Shown here: positions 52,834 through 61,728 of the stretch, one piece after another
How the letters are laid out: every line of letters starts with the position of its first letter
Numbering within the stretch: position 1 is the first letter of the stretch
DNA from: Collimonas sp. OK607
GTDB lineage: Bacteria; Pseudomonadota; Gammaproteobacteria; Burkholderiales; Burkholderiaceae_D
DNA length: 61,728 nt
Direction: 5' to 3'
Assembly: GCF_900111995.1 (NCBI RefSeq)
Contig: NZ_FOKF01000031.1
Location: 1-61,728 of the forward strand
Position numbers and translations under genes: made by a program
The notes under the pieces: generated by a model
What the model saw: only the letters and a program-made list of their open reading frames with translations
Databases searched by the model: none
Told to the model about the DNA's origin: nothing

Positions 52834-53615
52834 CTTATCAGAATTTAGCAATACAACATGCGTCGCAGGTGGCTACTATCGTTCTTAATCGGCCCGAGGT
52901 ACGTAATGCCTTCAACGAAACCATGATCGCGGAAATCACGCATGCCTTCGCCGACCTGGGCGGCAACGCCGAAGTAAGGGCGATCGTGCTGGCCGCAAAT
53001 GGCGTAGCGTTCTGCGCCGGCGGCGATCTCAACTGGATGAAGGCGATGGCGGATTACACGCCGGAACAGAATCGCGCCGATGCCGCCCAGCTGGCGACCA
53101 TGCTGCGCACCATTTACCAATGTCCGAAACCGGTGATCGCCAAGGTGCAGGGCGATTGTTATGCCGGCGGACTTGGCCTGGTGGCTGTCTGCGATATCGT
53201 GGCGGCGGTTGATACGGCGCAGTTTTGCTTGTCGGAAGTGAAGATCGGCTTGATACCGGCAACCATCTCGCCCTACGTCATCAAGGCCATCGGTGAATCG
53301 GCTGCGCGCCGCTATTTTATTACCGCAGAACGATTTTCTGCCGAAACCGCGCAAAAGCTCGGCCTGGTGCATGAGATGGTTTCCGCAGAGAAATTGGATG
53401 AAAGCGTGAGTTTGTTGCTCAAGGCGTTGTTGGCGGCCAGCCCCAACGCTGTCACCGAAGCCAAGCGTCTGGTGCGTGCGATTGCTGGCCAGCCGCTGAC
53501 GGAGGTGCTGATTGCCGATACGGTCGAAGAGATCGCCAAAATCCGTGCTTCCACCGAAGGACGGGAGGGTGTGCGCGCCTTCCTGGAGAAGCGCAAACCG
53601 TCCTGGCTGCAGTGA
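52830..53615 (+). CDS. liuC: Methylglutaconyl-CoA hydratase
   Basis: 261 residues from a GTG that overlaps the hydrolase stop. Crotonase fold with the oxyanion segments FCAGGDLNWMKAMADYTPEQ (the GDLNWM form is typical of methylglutaconyl-CoA hydratases) and GDCYAGGLGLVAVCDIV, followed by FCLSEVKIGLIPATISPYVI. It hydrates 3-methylglutaconyl-CoA, the product of LiuB/LiuD, to HMG-CoA. The next gene starts 73 bases downstream and begins the biotin block. Confidence 0.92.
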   Translation: MTYQNLAIQHASQVATIVLNRPEVRNAFNETMIAEITHAFADLGGNAEVRAIVLAANGVAFCAGGDLNWMKAMADYTPEQNRADAAQLATMLRTIYQCPKPVIAKVQGDCYAGGLGLVAVCDIVAAVDTAQFCLSEVKIGLIPATISPYVIKAIGESAARRYFITAERFSAETAQKLGLVHEMVSAEKLDESVSLLLKALLAASPNAVTEAKRLVRAIAGQPLTEVLIADTVEEIAKIRASTEGREGVRAFLEKRKPSWLQ

Positions 53616-53688
53616 TCATGCGGTGACTTTGCTGTGATCACATACAATCTCGTCCTTGCAGAGATTTAATTGCCGGAAAAGATAGCAA

Positions 53689-54969
53689 ATGATTAATGAA
53701 GCATTTTTGAACGACCCTTACCCGGCTTATCACGCATTGCGTGTCCAAGGCGCGTTGCATTGGAGCCCGGAGTTCTGCGGCGGCGCCTGGCTGCTGACCG
53801 GCCATGCGGACGTCGCCAGTGTGTTGCGCGATCCGCGTTTCTCGGTGCGTCGCGCCGGCGGTTGGGCCAATAGCAGCGGCCCGGGCGCGTTGGCCGAACT
53901 ACGCGAATTCAAACGGATTTTTTCGCGTTCGCTATTGTTTGTGGATGCGCCGCAGCACACTCGCTTGCGGCAAGTAATGAATGCCGGCTTCAAGCCAGCG
54001 GCATTGCAGGAATTGGGACCGCAGATCCAGATGATTGTCGATCGCCTGCTGGACCAGGTATTAACGAAGGCCGCTGACAGTGGGTCCGGGGAGTTGGCCG
54101 AGTTCGACTTTATGCGCGATTTCGCCCGTCCCTTGCCAGCGTTGGTAATCGCCAGCATGCTAGGCATCGCCGCCGAAGACCGTAGTGAATTTGTCGCCTG
54201 GTCCGACGATATCGCCGCCTTCATCGGCAGCCCGACGCCGACGCTGGAAATCGCCCGCGCGGCCCAGGTCAGCCTGATCGCCATGAACGAATATTTCCGC
54301 CAGCTGTTGCCGCAGCGTCGCGCAGCGTTGGGCGACGATCTGATGAGCCAGCTGATACGTGCTGAAGCCACAGGCGGCATCATCACCACCAAGGAATTGC
54401 TGGCACAGTGTTGTACATTGCTGTTCGCTGGCCATGAAACCACGCGTAACCTGCTCGGTAACGGCATGTTGGCGCTGTTGCAACATCCAGAACAATGGCA
54501 AGCGCTGCAAAACATGCCGTCGCTGCTGCCGTCTGCTTTAAAAGAATTACTGCGGTTCGACAGCCCGGTGCAATATACCGGCCGCCGGCTCAAGGTCGAT
54601 GTCGAGATGCACGGCCAGTTGATGAAAAAGGGCGATCTGGTGATTCCGCTGATCGGCGCCGCCAATCGCGATCCCGCCAAATTCACAGATCCGGACCGGC
54701 TCGATATCGAACGTAATCAGGGCGCACATCTGTCCTTCGGTTATGGCCCGCATGTCTGTATCGGTGCGACGCTGACCTATCTGGAAGCAGAAATCGCGAT
54801 GCGTAGCGTGATGCAGCGCTTGCCTCAGCTACAACTGGCCGGCGTTACGCAATCATGGGGCGGCAACGCGGTATATCGCAGCCTGAACCGGCTGTCGCTG
54901 AAATTTGCACGGCCGTCAGCGACAGAACAAGCGACACCGGCAACACCAGCGGAAGTCCAATATGCCTGA
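53689..54969 (+). CDS. Cytochrome P450 in the biotin gene block (BioI-like role)
   Basis: 426 residues, a soluble bacterial P450 with no membrane anchor. I-helix A247-G-H-E-T-T (oxygen activation), ExxR E286-L-L-R289, and the heme loop FGYGPHVCIG with proximal Cys357. Its stop overlaps the bioF start by eight bases (ATGCCTGA), so it is translated in step with bioF. In Bacillus, P450 BioI in the bio operon cleaves a long acyl chain on ACP to give the pimeloyl precursor used by BioF. That role is likely by position, not by sequence proof. No bioC, bioH or bioW is seen here. The start has GGAAAAG. Confidence 0.88.
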   Translation: MINEAFLNDPYPAYHALRVQGALHWSPEFCGGAWLLTGHADVASVLRDPRFSVRRAGGWANSSGPGALAELREFKRIFSRSLLFVDAPQHTRLRQVMNAGFKPAALQELGPQIQMIVDRLLDQVLTKAADSGSGELAEFDFMRDFARPLPALVIASMLGIAAEDRSEFVAWSDDIAAFIGSPTPTLEIARAAQVSLIAMNEYFRQLLPQRRAALGDDLMSQLIRAEATGGIITTKELLAQCCTLLFAGHETTRNLLGNGMLALLQHPEQWQALQNMPSLLPSALKELLRFDSPVQYTGRRLKVDVEMHGQLMKKGDLVIPLIGAANRDPAKFTDPDRLDIERNQGAHLSFGYGPHVCIGATLTYLEAEIAMRSVMQRLPQLQLAGVTQSWGGNAVYRSLNRLSLKFARPSATEQATPATPAEVQYA

Positions 54970-56146
54970 GTTGCTGACCCAGATCCGCGATCAGCTGGCT
55001 GCGTTGCAAGAGCAGAAGCTGCTGCGCAAGCGGCGCATCGTCGACGGTCCGCAGGGGCCGTTGCTGGATGTCGATGGCCGGCAATATCTGTCCTTTTGCA
55101 GCAACGATTATCTCGGACTGGCGAACCATCCGGCTCTGCGTGCCGCAGCGCAGGCGGGGCTCGATCAATACGGCGTCGGCGCCAGTGCATCAGCCTTGAT
55201 CAGCGGCCACACCCGCGTAGTCGAGGAATTGGAACTGGCGCTGGCAGAGTTCGTCGGCATGCCGCGCGCTTTGCATTTTTCGACCGGTTACATGGCGAAT
55301 ATGGGAACCATCCCGGCGCTGGTCGGCCCCGGCGATGTCGTATTTTCAGATCGCCTGAATCATGCTTGCCTGATAGATGGCGCGCGCTTGTCGGGCGCGC
55401 AGTTCCGCATCTACCCGCATGCCGATGTGGTAAGGCTGGAACAATTGCTGGCCAAGAGCGACCACCCGCGCAAGCTGATCGTCACTGATGCCGTGTTCAG
55501 CATGGATGGCGATATCGCGCCGTTGCCTGAACTGCTGGCCTTGTGTGAAAAATATGATGCCTGGTTGCTGGTCGACGATGCCCACGGCTTCGGTGTATTG
55601 GGTCCGCAAGGACGCGGCAGCCTGGCGCATTTCGGATTGCAGTCGCAACGCATCTTGTATATGGGCACCTTGGGCAAGGCGGCGGGAGTGGCCGGCGCCT
55701 TCGTCGCCGGCGATGCGCTTCTTATCGAATGGCTGCTGCAACGGGCGCGCACCTACGTGTTTACTACCGCCAGCCCACCTTTGCTGGCGAGCGCTTTGCT
55801 GGCAGCAGTCAAGCTGATGCAGACCGAAGATTGGCGGCAACAGCACTTGCGCGATTTGATCGCGCGGCTGCGCGGCGGACTGGCCAGCTTGCCTTGGCCT
55901 TTGCTGCCGTCAGAGACTCCGGTGCAAGCATTGATCGTTGAAGATAATCAGCTGGCGCTGGACTTGATGGCCGGGCTGCGCGAGCAAGGCATCTGGGTGC
56001 CGGCGATCCGGCCGCCGACCGTGCCGAAAGACACTGCGCGTTTGCGCATATCGCTGTCGGCGGCGCACAGCATCGAACAAATAGATCAGTTGGTCAGCGC
56101 GTTGCATGTGCTGGCCGACAATTATGCCAGGAACAAAATTGCGTAA
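54962..56146 (+). CDS. bioF: 8-amino-7-oxononanoate synthase
   Basis: 394 residues from the ATG at 54962. A fold-type I PLP enzyme of the alpha-oxoamine synthase group: SFCSNDYLGLANHPALRAAA, GVGASASALISGHTRVVEEL, the DDAHGFGVLGPQGRG loop and the Schiff-base lysine in MGTLGKAAGVAGAFVAG. It joins pimeloyl-ACP/CoA with alanine, the first ring-forming step of biotin synthesis. It overlaps the P450 gene upstream and bioA downstream. Confidence 0.95.
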   Translation: MPELLTQIRDQLAALQEQKLLRKRRIVDGPQGPLLDVDGRQYLSFCSNDYLGLANHPALRAAAQAGLDQYGVGASASALISGHTRVVEELELALAEFVGMPRALHFSTGYMANMGTIPALVGPGDVVFSDRLNHACLIDGARLSGAQFRIYPHADVVRLEQLLAKSDHPRKLIVTDAVFSMDGDIAPLPELLALCEKYDAWLLVDDAHGFGVLGPQGRGSLAHFGLQSQRILYMGTLGKAAGVAGAFVAGDALLIEWLLQRARTYVFTTASPPLLASALLAAVKLMQTEDWRQQHLRDLIARLRGGLASLPWPLLPSETPVQALIVEDNQLALDLMAGLREQGIWVPAIRPPTVPKDTARLRISLSAAHSIEQIDQLVSALHVLADNYARNKIA

Positions 56147-57518
56147 AAATAGTACAGATACACATGCACCACAGTCGGATCTGGTTCAGCGTAGCCTGAA
56201 CAGTGTCTGGCATCCGTGCACCCAAATGCAACACCATGAATCGGTACCGTTGATAGCGGTCAGCCGCGGCCGTGGCGCGTGGCTGTATGACACCGACGGC
56301 AAACGTTACCTGGATGCGATCAGTTCCTGGTGGGTCAATTTGTTCGGCCATGCCAATCCCCGTATCAACGCCGCATTGAAGGATCAGCTCGATCAGCTTG
56401 AGCATGCCATGCTGGCCGGTTTTACGCACGAACCGGTAGTGCAGTTGTCGGAACAGCTGGCGGCGCGCACCGGCAATGTGCTGGGGCATTGTTTCTATGC
56501 GTCCGATGGCGCCTCGGCAGTCGAGATCGCCCTGAAGATGAGTTTCCATGCATGGCGTAACGCCGGCTACGCCGACAAGCAGGAATTCGTGTGCCTGAAA
56601 GGCAGTTATCACGGTGAAACCATCGGTGCGCTGGCGGTGACCGATGTGCCTCTGTTTCGCGATGCCTATGGTCCCTTGTTGCGCCAGGCGCATGTGGTGG
56701 CGTCACCTGATGCGCGTGGCGCACGCGACGGCGAGAGCGCTGCCGACGTCGCCCACCGGGCGGCTGCCACACTGGAAAAATTATTGCAGCAACGTTCCAG
56801 CCATATCGCCGCCATCATCATCGAACCGCTGGTGCAATGCGCCACCGGAATGGCGATGCACGATCCGGTTTATCTGCGCGAATTGCGTGCTCTATGCGAC
56901 CGCTACAAAGTCCATCTGATCTTTGACGAAATTGCAGTCGGCTGCGGTCGCACCGGCACTTTTTTCGCGTCCGAACAAGCGGCTGCGCCGGGAGAGGCGC
57001 CAATCTGGCCGGATTTCCTGTGTCTGTCGAAAGGCATCAGCGGCGGTTACCTGCCTTTGTCGCTGGTGATGACGCGCGACGAAATCTATCAGGCGTTTTA
57101 CGATAACGCCCTGGCGCGCGGTTTCCTGCACTCGCATTCCTACACCGGTAATCCGCTGGCTTGCCGTGCTGCGCTGGCAACACTGGCGATTTTCGAGGAA
57201 GACGATGTGATCAACGTCAATCGTCTGCGGGCAGAACGCATCACTGCGGCACTGGCGCCATTGGCGCAGCACCCGAAAGTACAGCATTTCCGTCAGCGCG
57301 GCATGATCTGGGCCTTTGATGCCGTCATCGACAACAAGGCGCACGCCGCGACATTTTCACGCCGGTTTTTCAGCAGCGCGGTGGAACATGAATTGCTGCT
57401 GCGGCCGATCGGAAAAACTGTCTACCTGATGCCGCCGTATATTCTCGACGATGAAGAAATCGAGTTGCTGGCAACTCGCACTGCCGCGGTTTTCGAAAGC
57501 GTGATCGATCATGACTAA
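56124..57518 (+). CDS. bioA: Adenosylmethionine-8-amino-7-oxononanoate aminotransferase
   Basis: 464 residues from the ATG at 56124; an in-frame ATG at 56106 is also possible, and both lie inside the bioF coding end. Class III aminotransferase: [13 protein letters not shown] and the [13 protein letters not shown] loop mark BioA (SSWW binds the substrate); YGSYHGET-like [31 protein letters not shown], and the Schiff-base lysine in [14 protein letters not shown] are present. It uses S-adenosylmethionine as amino donor to make 7,8-diaminopelargonate. It overlaps bioD by eight bases. Confidence 0.94.
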   Translation: MPGTKLRKNSTDTHAPQSDLVQRSLNSVWHPCTQMQHHESVPLIAVSRGRGAWLYDTDGKRYLDAISSWWVNLFGHANPRINAALKDQLDQLEHAMLAGFTHEPVVQLSEQLAARTGNVLGHCFYASDGASAVEIALKMSFHAWRNAGYADKQEFVCLKGSYHGETIGALAVTDVPLFRDAYGPLLRQAHVVASPDARGARDGESAADVAHRAAATLEKLLQQRSSHIAAIIIEPLVQCATGMAMHDPVYLRELRALCDRYKVHLIFDEIAVGCGRTGTFFASEQAAAPGEAPIWPDFLCLSKGISGGYLPLSLVMTRDEIYQAFYDNALARGFLHSHSYTGNPLACRAALATLAIFEEDDVINVNRLRAERITAALAPLAQHPKVQHFRQRGMIWAFDAVIDNKAHAATFSRRFFSSAVEHELLLRPIGKTVYLMPPYILDDEEIELLATRTAAVFESVIDHD

Positions 57519-58251
57519 CGCTATCGTAAGTACCCAAAAGGCCGCGTGGTTCGTCGCCGGCACCGATACAGAAATCGGCAAGACGCTGATCGCCGGCGCT
57601 TTGCTGCATGGACTGACTAAAACCGGTGTCCGTAGCGCCGGCATGAAACCGGTCGCAGCCGGCGCCGAATTACGCGACGGCGTCTGGCACAACGACGATG
57701 CCGATATCCTGGCGGCAGAGGCCAGCGTGAAACTGCCGCAGGAATTGACTACACCGTTTCTATTACGCCAGCCGACCGCACCGCATATCGCCGCGGCACA
57801 AGAAGACCGGACGATTGAACTGGCGCATATCCTGTCCTGTTATCGACAGATGGCGGAGCTGGCCGACGCCGTGGTAGTCGAAGGCGTGGGCGGTTTCCGC
57901 GTGCCGCTCAACGACATCCACGATACCGCCGACCTGGCGCAGCAGCTCGGCTTGCCGGTAGTGCTGGTAGTCGGTTTGCGGCTGGGTTGCATCAGCCATG
58001 CGCTGCTGACGGTCGAGGCGATTGCCGCACGCGGCTTGCGATTGGCCGGCTGGGTCGCCAACACGGTCGACGCCAACATGCTCAATGGCGACGCCAACAT
58101 TGCCGCATTGAAGAATCGCATTGATGCACCATTCCTGGGCCACGTGCCGCGCATGAATGCATTGCCCGCCAAGGCGCTGGTCGAGGTCGCCGCCAGTCAT
58201 TTGAATTTTTCCTGCTTGCCGGGTTGGCCTGCGCCATCCGGCAACATCTAA
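57511..58251 (+). CDS. bioD: Dethiobiotin synthetase
   Basis: 246 residues. The N-terminal P-loop is [16 protein letters not shown] (GTDTxxGKT is the family form), with [10 protein letters not shown] as the substrate/Mg loop, [13 protein letters not shown] as the second site and [18 protein letters not shown] as the helix after it. It closes the ureido ring of dethiobiotin using CO2 and ATP. Its start overlaps the bioA stop (ATGACTAA), and bioB follows after 39 bases. Confidence 0.94.
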   Translation: MTNAIVSTQKAAWFVAGTDTEIGKTLIAGALLHGLTKTGVRSAGMKPVAAGAELRDGVWHNDDADILAAEASVKLPQELTTPFLLRQPTAPHIAAAQEDRTIELAHILSCYRQMAELADAVVVEGVGGFRVPLNDIHDTADLAQQLGLPVVLVVGLRLGCISHALLTVEAIAARGLRLAGWVANTVDANMLNGDANIAALKNRIDAPFLGHVPRMNALPAKALVEVAASHLNFSCLPGWPAPSGNI

Positions 58252-58290
58252 CTCTTAACTGTATTCCCTAAACACAAAGGAAGTCTGATC

Positions 58291-59337
58291 ATGTCATCGC
58301 AACCAATTACATTCCAGCCAGCCGCCAAACCGATGGTGCTGCCAGCCGACGCCAAGTGGCCGGTGCAAACCGTGCTGGATCTGTTCAACCTGCCATTCAA
58401 CGAATTGATGTTCAAGGCGCAGCAAACGCATCGCGAAAATTTCGACCCGAATGAAGTCGAACTGGCGACACTGTTGTCGATCAAGACCGGCGGCTGCCCG
58501 GAAGATTGCGGCTACTGCCCGCAAGCAGCACGTTACGACACCGGCGTCACCGCGCAAAAAATCTTGCCGCTGGATACCGTGCTGGAAGCCGCGCGTCAAG
58601 CCAAGGCGCATGGCGCAACCCGTTTCTGCATGGGTGCAGCATGGCGTGAACCGAAAGACCGTGACCTGGAAAAGGTCGAAGAAATGGTGCGCGAAGTCAA
58701 GGCGTTAGGCCTCGAAACCTGCGCCACGCTGGGTATGCTGGGCGAAGGCCAGGCTGAACGCCTGAAGGGTGCCGGCCTCGATTACTACAACCATAATCTC
58801 GATACCGCACCGGAAATCTACGGCGACATCATCACCACCCGCGATTACCAGAATCGCCTGGATACGCTCGACAGCGTACGCGGCGCCGGCATCAAGGTCT
58901 GCTGCGGCGGTATCGTCGGCATGGGCGAATCACGCCTGCAACGTGCCGGCCTGGTGGCGCAACTGGCGAATCTGGAGCCGTATCCGGAATCGGTGCCGGT
59001 GAACAATCTGGTACAAGTCGAAGGCACGCCTTTGCATGGTATCGATCCGATCGACCTGTTCGAATTCGTGCGCACGGTAGCCGTGGCGCGCATCACCATG
59101 CCGAAGGCGCGGGTGCGTTTGTCCGCTGGCCGCCGCCAAATGGGCGAGGCAATCCAGTCCCTGTGTTTCCTGGCCGGCGCCAACTCGATTTTCTACGGCG
59201 ACAAGCTGCTCACCACCGGCAATCCGGAAGTGGAAGAAGACCGTGCCCTGCTGGAAAAACTCGGCATGCATTCGCGTTCATCGGCATTCGATGCACGTTG
59301 TGAAGTTACCGCCGACAGCAATACCCAACCGCAATAA
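58291..59337 (+). CDS. bioB: Biotin synthase
   Basis: 348 residues, a radical SAM enzyme. The [4Fe-4S] motif is C69-P-E-D-C73-G-Y-C76; the [2Fe-2S] ligands lie in [16 protein letters not shown] and the following cysteine in [14 protein letters not shown], with the arginine in [13 protein letters not shown]. It inserts sulfur into dethiobiotin. AAGGAAG precedes the ATG. Only 23 bases separate it from liuD, the biotin-carrying subunit, so the two share a transcript. Confidence 0.96.
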   Translation: MSSQPITFQPAAKPMVLPADAKWPVQTVLDLFNLPFNELMFKAQQTHRENFDPNEVELATLLSIKTGGCPEDCGYCPQAARYDTGVTAQKILPLDTVLEAARQAKAHGATRFCMGAAWREPKDRDLEKVEEMVREVKALGLETCATLGMLGEGQAERLKGAGLDYYNHNLDTAPEIYGDIITTRDYQNRLDTLDSVRGAGIKVCCGGIVGMGESRLQRAGLVAQLANLEPYPESVPVNNLVQVEGTPLHGIDPIDLFEFVRTVAVARITMPKARVRLSAGRRQMGEAIQSLCFLAGANSIFYGDKLLTTGNPEVEEDRALLEKLGMHSRSSAFDARCEVTADSNTQPQ

Positions 59338-59360
59338 ATAATATAACTGGGGGAGACAGC

Positions 59361-61379
59361 ATGTTTACCAAGATACTGATTGCCAATCGCGGCGAGATTG
59401 CCTGCCGCGTGGCAGCCACCGCACGGCGCATGGGTATCAAGACCGTCGCCGTATATTCGGATGCCGACGCCGGCGCCAAGCACGTTGCGGTGTGTGACGA
59501 GGCGGTGCTGATCGGACCGGCTGCGGCTAAGGAAAGTTACCTGCGCGCCGACAAGATCATCGAAGTGGCCTTGGCTACCGGTGCGCAGGCTATCCACCCG
59601 GGCTACGGTTTTCTGTCCGAAAACGCAAAGTTTGCCCAAGCCTGCGCCGAGGCCGGCCTGGTATTTATCGGTCCTCCTGCCAGTTCGATTTCGGCGATGG
59701 GGTCGAAGTCGGCCGCCAAGGAGTTGATGGAAAAAGCCCAGGTGCCGTTGGTGCCTGGTTATCACGGCGAGAATCAGGATGCCGATTTCCTGCAGCAGCA
59801 AGCCGACAAGATTACCTATCCAGTGCTGCTGAAAGCCAGTGCCGGCGGTGGCGGCAAGGGCATGCGCATCGTCGAGCAAAGCGCCGATTTCAAGGCCGCG
59901 CTGGCTTCCTGCAAACGCGAAGCGATCAACAGCTTTGGCGATGACAAGGTGCTGGTCGAGCGTTACCTGACGCGCCCGCGTCACATCGAGATCCAGGTGT
60001 TTGCCGATACCCAGGGTGATTGCGTCTATCTGTTCGAGCGCGATTGCTCGGTACAGCGGCGCCATCAGAAAGTGCTGGAAGAAGCACCGGCGCCGGGCAT
60101 GACGCCGGAACGCCGGCGCGCCATGGGTGAAGCCGCTGTGGCCGCTGCCAAGGCAGTCGGTTATGTCGGCGCGGGCACGGTGGAATTCATCGCCAATCAG
60201 GACGGTTCTTTCTACTTCATGGAAATGAACACCCGACTGCAGGTAGAACATCCGGTGACGGAAATGATTACCGGCCTCGATCTGGTCGAATGGCAGTTGC
60301 GGGTAGCTTCAGGCGAACCGTTGCCACTCAAGCAGGAACAATTGAAACTGAGCGGCCATGCACTGGAAGCGCGTATCTATGCTGAAAATCCGGACAAGGG
60401 ATTCCTGCCGTCGATAGGCACGTTACGCCATCTGCGCACGCCGGCGGCAACCGAGTTCGAGGTCAGCCAATCCGGCGCCAGCATCGTCCGGATCGATTCG
60501 GGCGTGCGTCAAGGCGATGCGATTTCACCGTTTTACGATCCGATGATCGCCAAGCTGATCGTCTGGGGCCAGGACCGGCAACAAGCATTGGCCGCGATGG
60601 CGACGGCGCTGGCGCAATACCAGATCGTCGGCCTTGCCAGCAACGTCAAATTCCTGCAGCGCCTGATCGCCGGCAAGCCGTTCTCCGAAGCGGATCTGGA
60701 TACGGGCCTGATCGAACGTCACCACGATACGTTGTTTCCCGCCGCGACTCCGGTTGCGATCGAGGTGTTCGCCCTGGCGGCCGCGTCGTTGTTGCTGTCG
60801 GAACGCAATTCTACCCACAATGCCGGCAGCGATCCATGGACCAATACCGATGGTTGGCGCCTGAACGGCAACCTGCAACGCCGACTCGCATTTGTCGACG
60901 ACGGTCAAGCCAGTCCGCTTGATATCACGTACGAAGCAGGCCGCTGGTTGCTGCATCATGAGCAATTCGACGCCCAGACGTTCAAGCAGATGACCGTGTT
61001 GGAGCAAGACGGCAACGCCATCGAAATCAGCCTCGGCGACAGAACCGTAGCCGGCACCGTAGTACGCGAAGGCGAGCAGTTCCACGTGTTTTATGGCGGA
61101 AGCCAGTACACGCTAGGCTATGTCGATCCGCTGCTGCATGCCGGCGACACCGAAGCCGAAGGCGGCCGCCTCACAGCACCAATGCCAGGCAAGATAGTCG
61201 CGCTGCTGGTAACGCAAGGCGAACAGGTAAAAAAAGGCGCACCATTACTGATCATGGAAGCAATGAAAATGGAACACACGATTGCCGCCCCAGCCGATGG
61301 CCTGGTCGAAGAGTTGTTGTATACGGTGGGCGATCAAGTAAGCGAATCCGCGCAGTTGCTGGTATTCAAGCCAGCCTGA
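59361..61379 (+). CDS. liuD: Methylcrotonoyl-CoA carboxylase, biotin carboxylase/BCCP (alpha) subunit
   Basis: 672 residues: biotin carboxylase (about 1-450) with ILIANRGEIACRVAATARRM, KASAGGGGKGMRIVE (ATP lid), RDCSVQRRHQKVLEEAPAP and EMNTRLQVEHPVTE; a linker/BT domain (about 460-590); and a C-terminal biotinyl domain with biotinylated lysine K636 in MEAMKMEHTI. It carboxylates its own biotin; LiuB passes the carboxyl on. The subunits are split by the biotin genes. GGGGGAG precedes the ATG. No HMG-CoA lyase follows in the window; an IS4 remnant stands in its place. Confidence 0.93.
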   Translation: MFTKILIANRGEIACRVAATARRMGIKTVAVYSDADAGAKHVAVCDEAVLIGPAAAKESYLRADKIIEVALATGAQAIHPGYGFLSENAKFAQACAEAGLVFIGPPASSISAMGSKSAAKELMEKAQVPLVPGYHGENQDADFLQQQADKITYPVLLKASAGGGGKGMRIVEQSADFKAALASCKREAINSFGDDKVLVERYLTRPRHIEIQVFADTQGDCVYLFERDCSVQRRHQKVLEEAPAPGMTPERRRAMGEAAVAAAKAVGYVGAGTVEFIANQDGSFYFMEMNTRLQVEHPVTEMITGLDLVEWQLRVASGEPLPLKQEQLKLSGHALEARIYAENPDKGFLPSIGTLRHLRTPAATEFEVSQSGASIVRIDSGVRQGDAISPFYDPMIAKLIVWGQDRQQALAAMATALAQYQIVGLASNVKFLQRLIAGKPFSEADLDTGLIERHHDTLFPAATPVAIEVFALAAASLLLSERNSTHNAGSDPWTNTDGWRLNGNLQRRLAFVDDGQASPLDITYEAGRWLLHHEQFDAQTFKQMTVLEQDGNAIEISLGDRTVAGTVVREGEQFHVFYGGSQYTLGYVDPLLHAGDTEAEGGRLTAPMPGKIVALLVTQGEQVKKGAPLLIMEAMKMEHTIAAPADGLVEELLYTVGDQVSESAQLLVFKPA

Positions 61380-61390
61380 TCAGTTAAATG

Positions 61391-61407
61391 GGGTCAGAGT
61401 CTGACCC
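61391..61407. repeat. GGGTCAG palindrome after liuD
   Basis: GGGTCAG-AGT-CTGACCC is a perfect 7-bp stem 12 bases after the liuD stop, flanked by extra G and C residues. Sequences of this type (GGGGTCAGAGTCTGACCCC) are dispersed in proteobacteria and often lie near REP-type elements. It may also serve as the transcription end of the operon. Confidence 0.6.
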
Positions 61408-61413
61408 TTCCCC

Positions 61414-61728
61414 TCAAATAACAACATGAATAGCCATAGAGCGCAGGGTATGAATTGCCTGGTTAATTTGCGAGATTGGGATCTGTCGGGGTGCTTCGCG
61501 CATCCACCACAGTGCGAGTGAGAGGATGGACAAGGTCTGTTCGGCTTTGTGCCGGCTACCGTATTGGATCTTGAACCCCTGATGTTGCGCGGTTAATCCG
61601 ATGATCCAGAGCGCATACATGGCGAGTGCTCCGATCAATAGCAGAATGGAAAAACGCAGTGGATCACGCGTTTGACTCTGAGATAGTCCCAATCCAAATT
61701 GGGCATTTTTGATGTCACGAAAGGTCTG
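61414..61728 (-). mobile_element. IS4-family transposase, C-terminal part (runs off window)
   Basis: The minus strand reads without a stop from the window edge to 61414 (about 104 codons). The text FGLGLSQSQTRDPLRFSILL, with MYALWIIGLTAQHQGFKIQY and TLSILSLALWWMR after it, is the C-terminal region of IS4-family transposases. The catalytic DDE core would lie to the right, outside the window. Whether the element is intact cannot be told. Confidence 0.8.

Noticed and set aside
59193-60251. 352-codon open frame opposite bioB and liuD
   Set aside because: It spans two convincing genes on the other strand and has no recognisable domain.
1-61728. CRISPR arrays, rRNA genes and replication origins
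   Set aside because: I looked for regularly spaced repeats, rRNA-like stretches and DnaA-box clusters and saw none; the tandem repeats present are short and without spacers.

Overview
The window reads as a chromosomal segment of a betaproteobacterium in the order Burkholderiales, most likely Oxalobacteraceae (Collimonas/Herbaspirillum-like). This is inferred from gene families and gene order (argS, SPOR protein, dsbA, SDR; a liuR-led leucine-degradation cluster), from a moderately GC-rich coding style and from the tRNAs. No taxonomic search could be run. Both edges lie in insertion-sequence remnants: an IS110-type transposase tail at 1-66 and an IS4-type transposase C-terminus at 61414-61728.

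Layout. 1-630: IS110 tail and gene-poor DNA abutting the 3' end of a tRNA-Arg. 0.9-12 kb: housekeeping genes, including a membrane cytochrome c, an OmpA-type lipoprotein, a YqjD/YqjE-like membrane trio, rnk, a tRNA-Val/tRNA-Asp pair, a diguanylate cyclase, rdgC and rep. 12-16.7 kb: a Cache-domain sensor kinase and response regulator divergent from cstA-ybdD (peptide/pyruvate-type uptake). 16.7-20 kb: a GntR regulator with homopolymer tracts and an MGDG-synthase-like glycosyltransferase whose conserved N-terminus lacks an ATG/GTG/TTG start. 20-28 kb: EamA transporter, nitroreductase, argS, SPOR protein, dsbA, SDR, LysE and an MBL-fold hydrolase, with a small MITE-like repeat between the last two.

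28.7-40 kb is the accessory region of most interest: an exopolysaccharide locus of the NfrA/NfrB type. It holds a DUF2334 deacetylase-like exported protein coupled to a small His-rich exported protein, a broken gspG-like pseudopilin gene, an orphan GspC-like protein, a wecB epimerase, the synthase NfrB with two MshEN-like c-di-GMP modules, the outer-membrane TPR/beta-barrel protein NfrA, a DUF4434-like lipoprotein and, convergent, a secreted GH-A-type glycosidase. The inferred job is c-di-GMP-gated synthesis, export and trimming of an aminosugar polymer.

40-41.4 kb holds degenerate small ORFs, including a truncated GNAT-like gene. 41.4-61.4 kb is a long co-directional cluster for leucine/isovalerate catabolism: liuR, liuA, a PLP dehydratase, aceK, thiolase, DsbA-like isomerase, YchJ, acyl-CoA synthetase, liuB, hydrolase and liuC. 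It is then interrupted by a complete late biotin pathway (a cytochrome P450, bioF, bioA, bioD, bioB) before liuD. Since LiuB/LiuD form a biotin enzyme, cofactor synthesis and its consumer appear to be wired into one operon; the P450 resembles a BioI-type route to the pimeloyl precursor.
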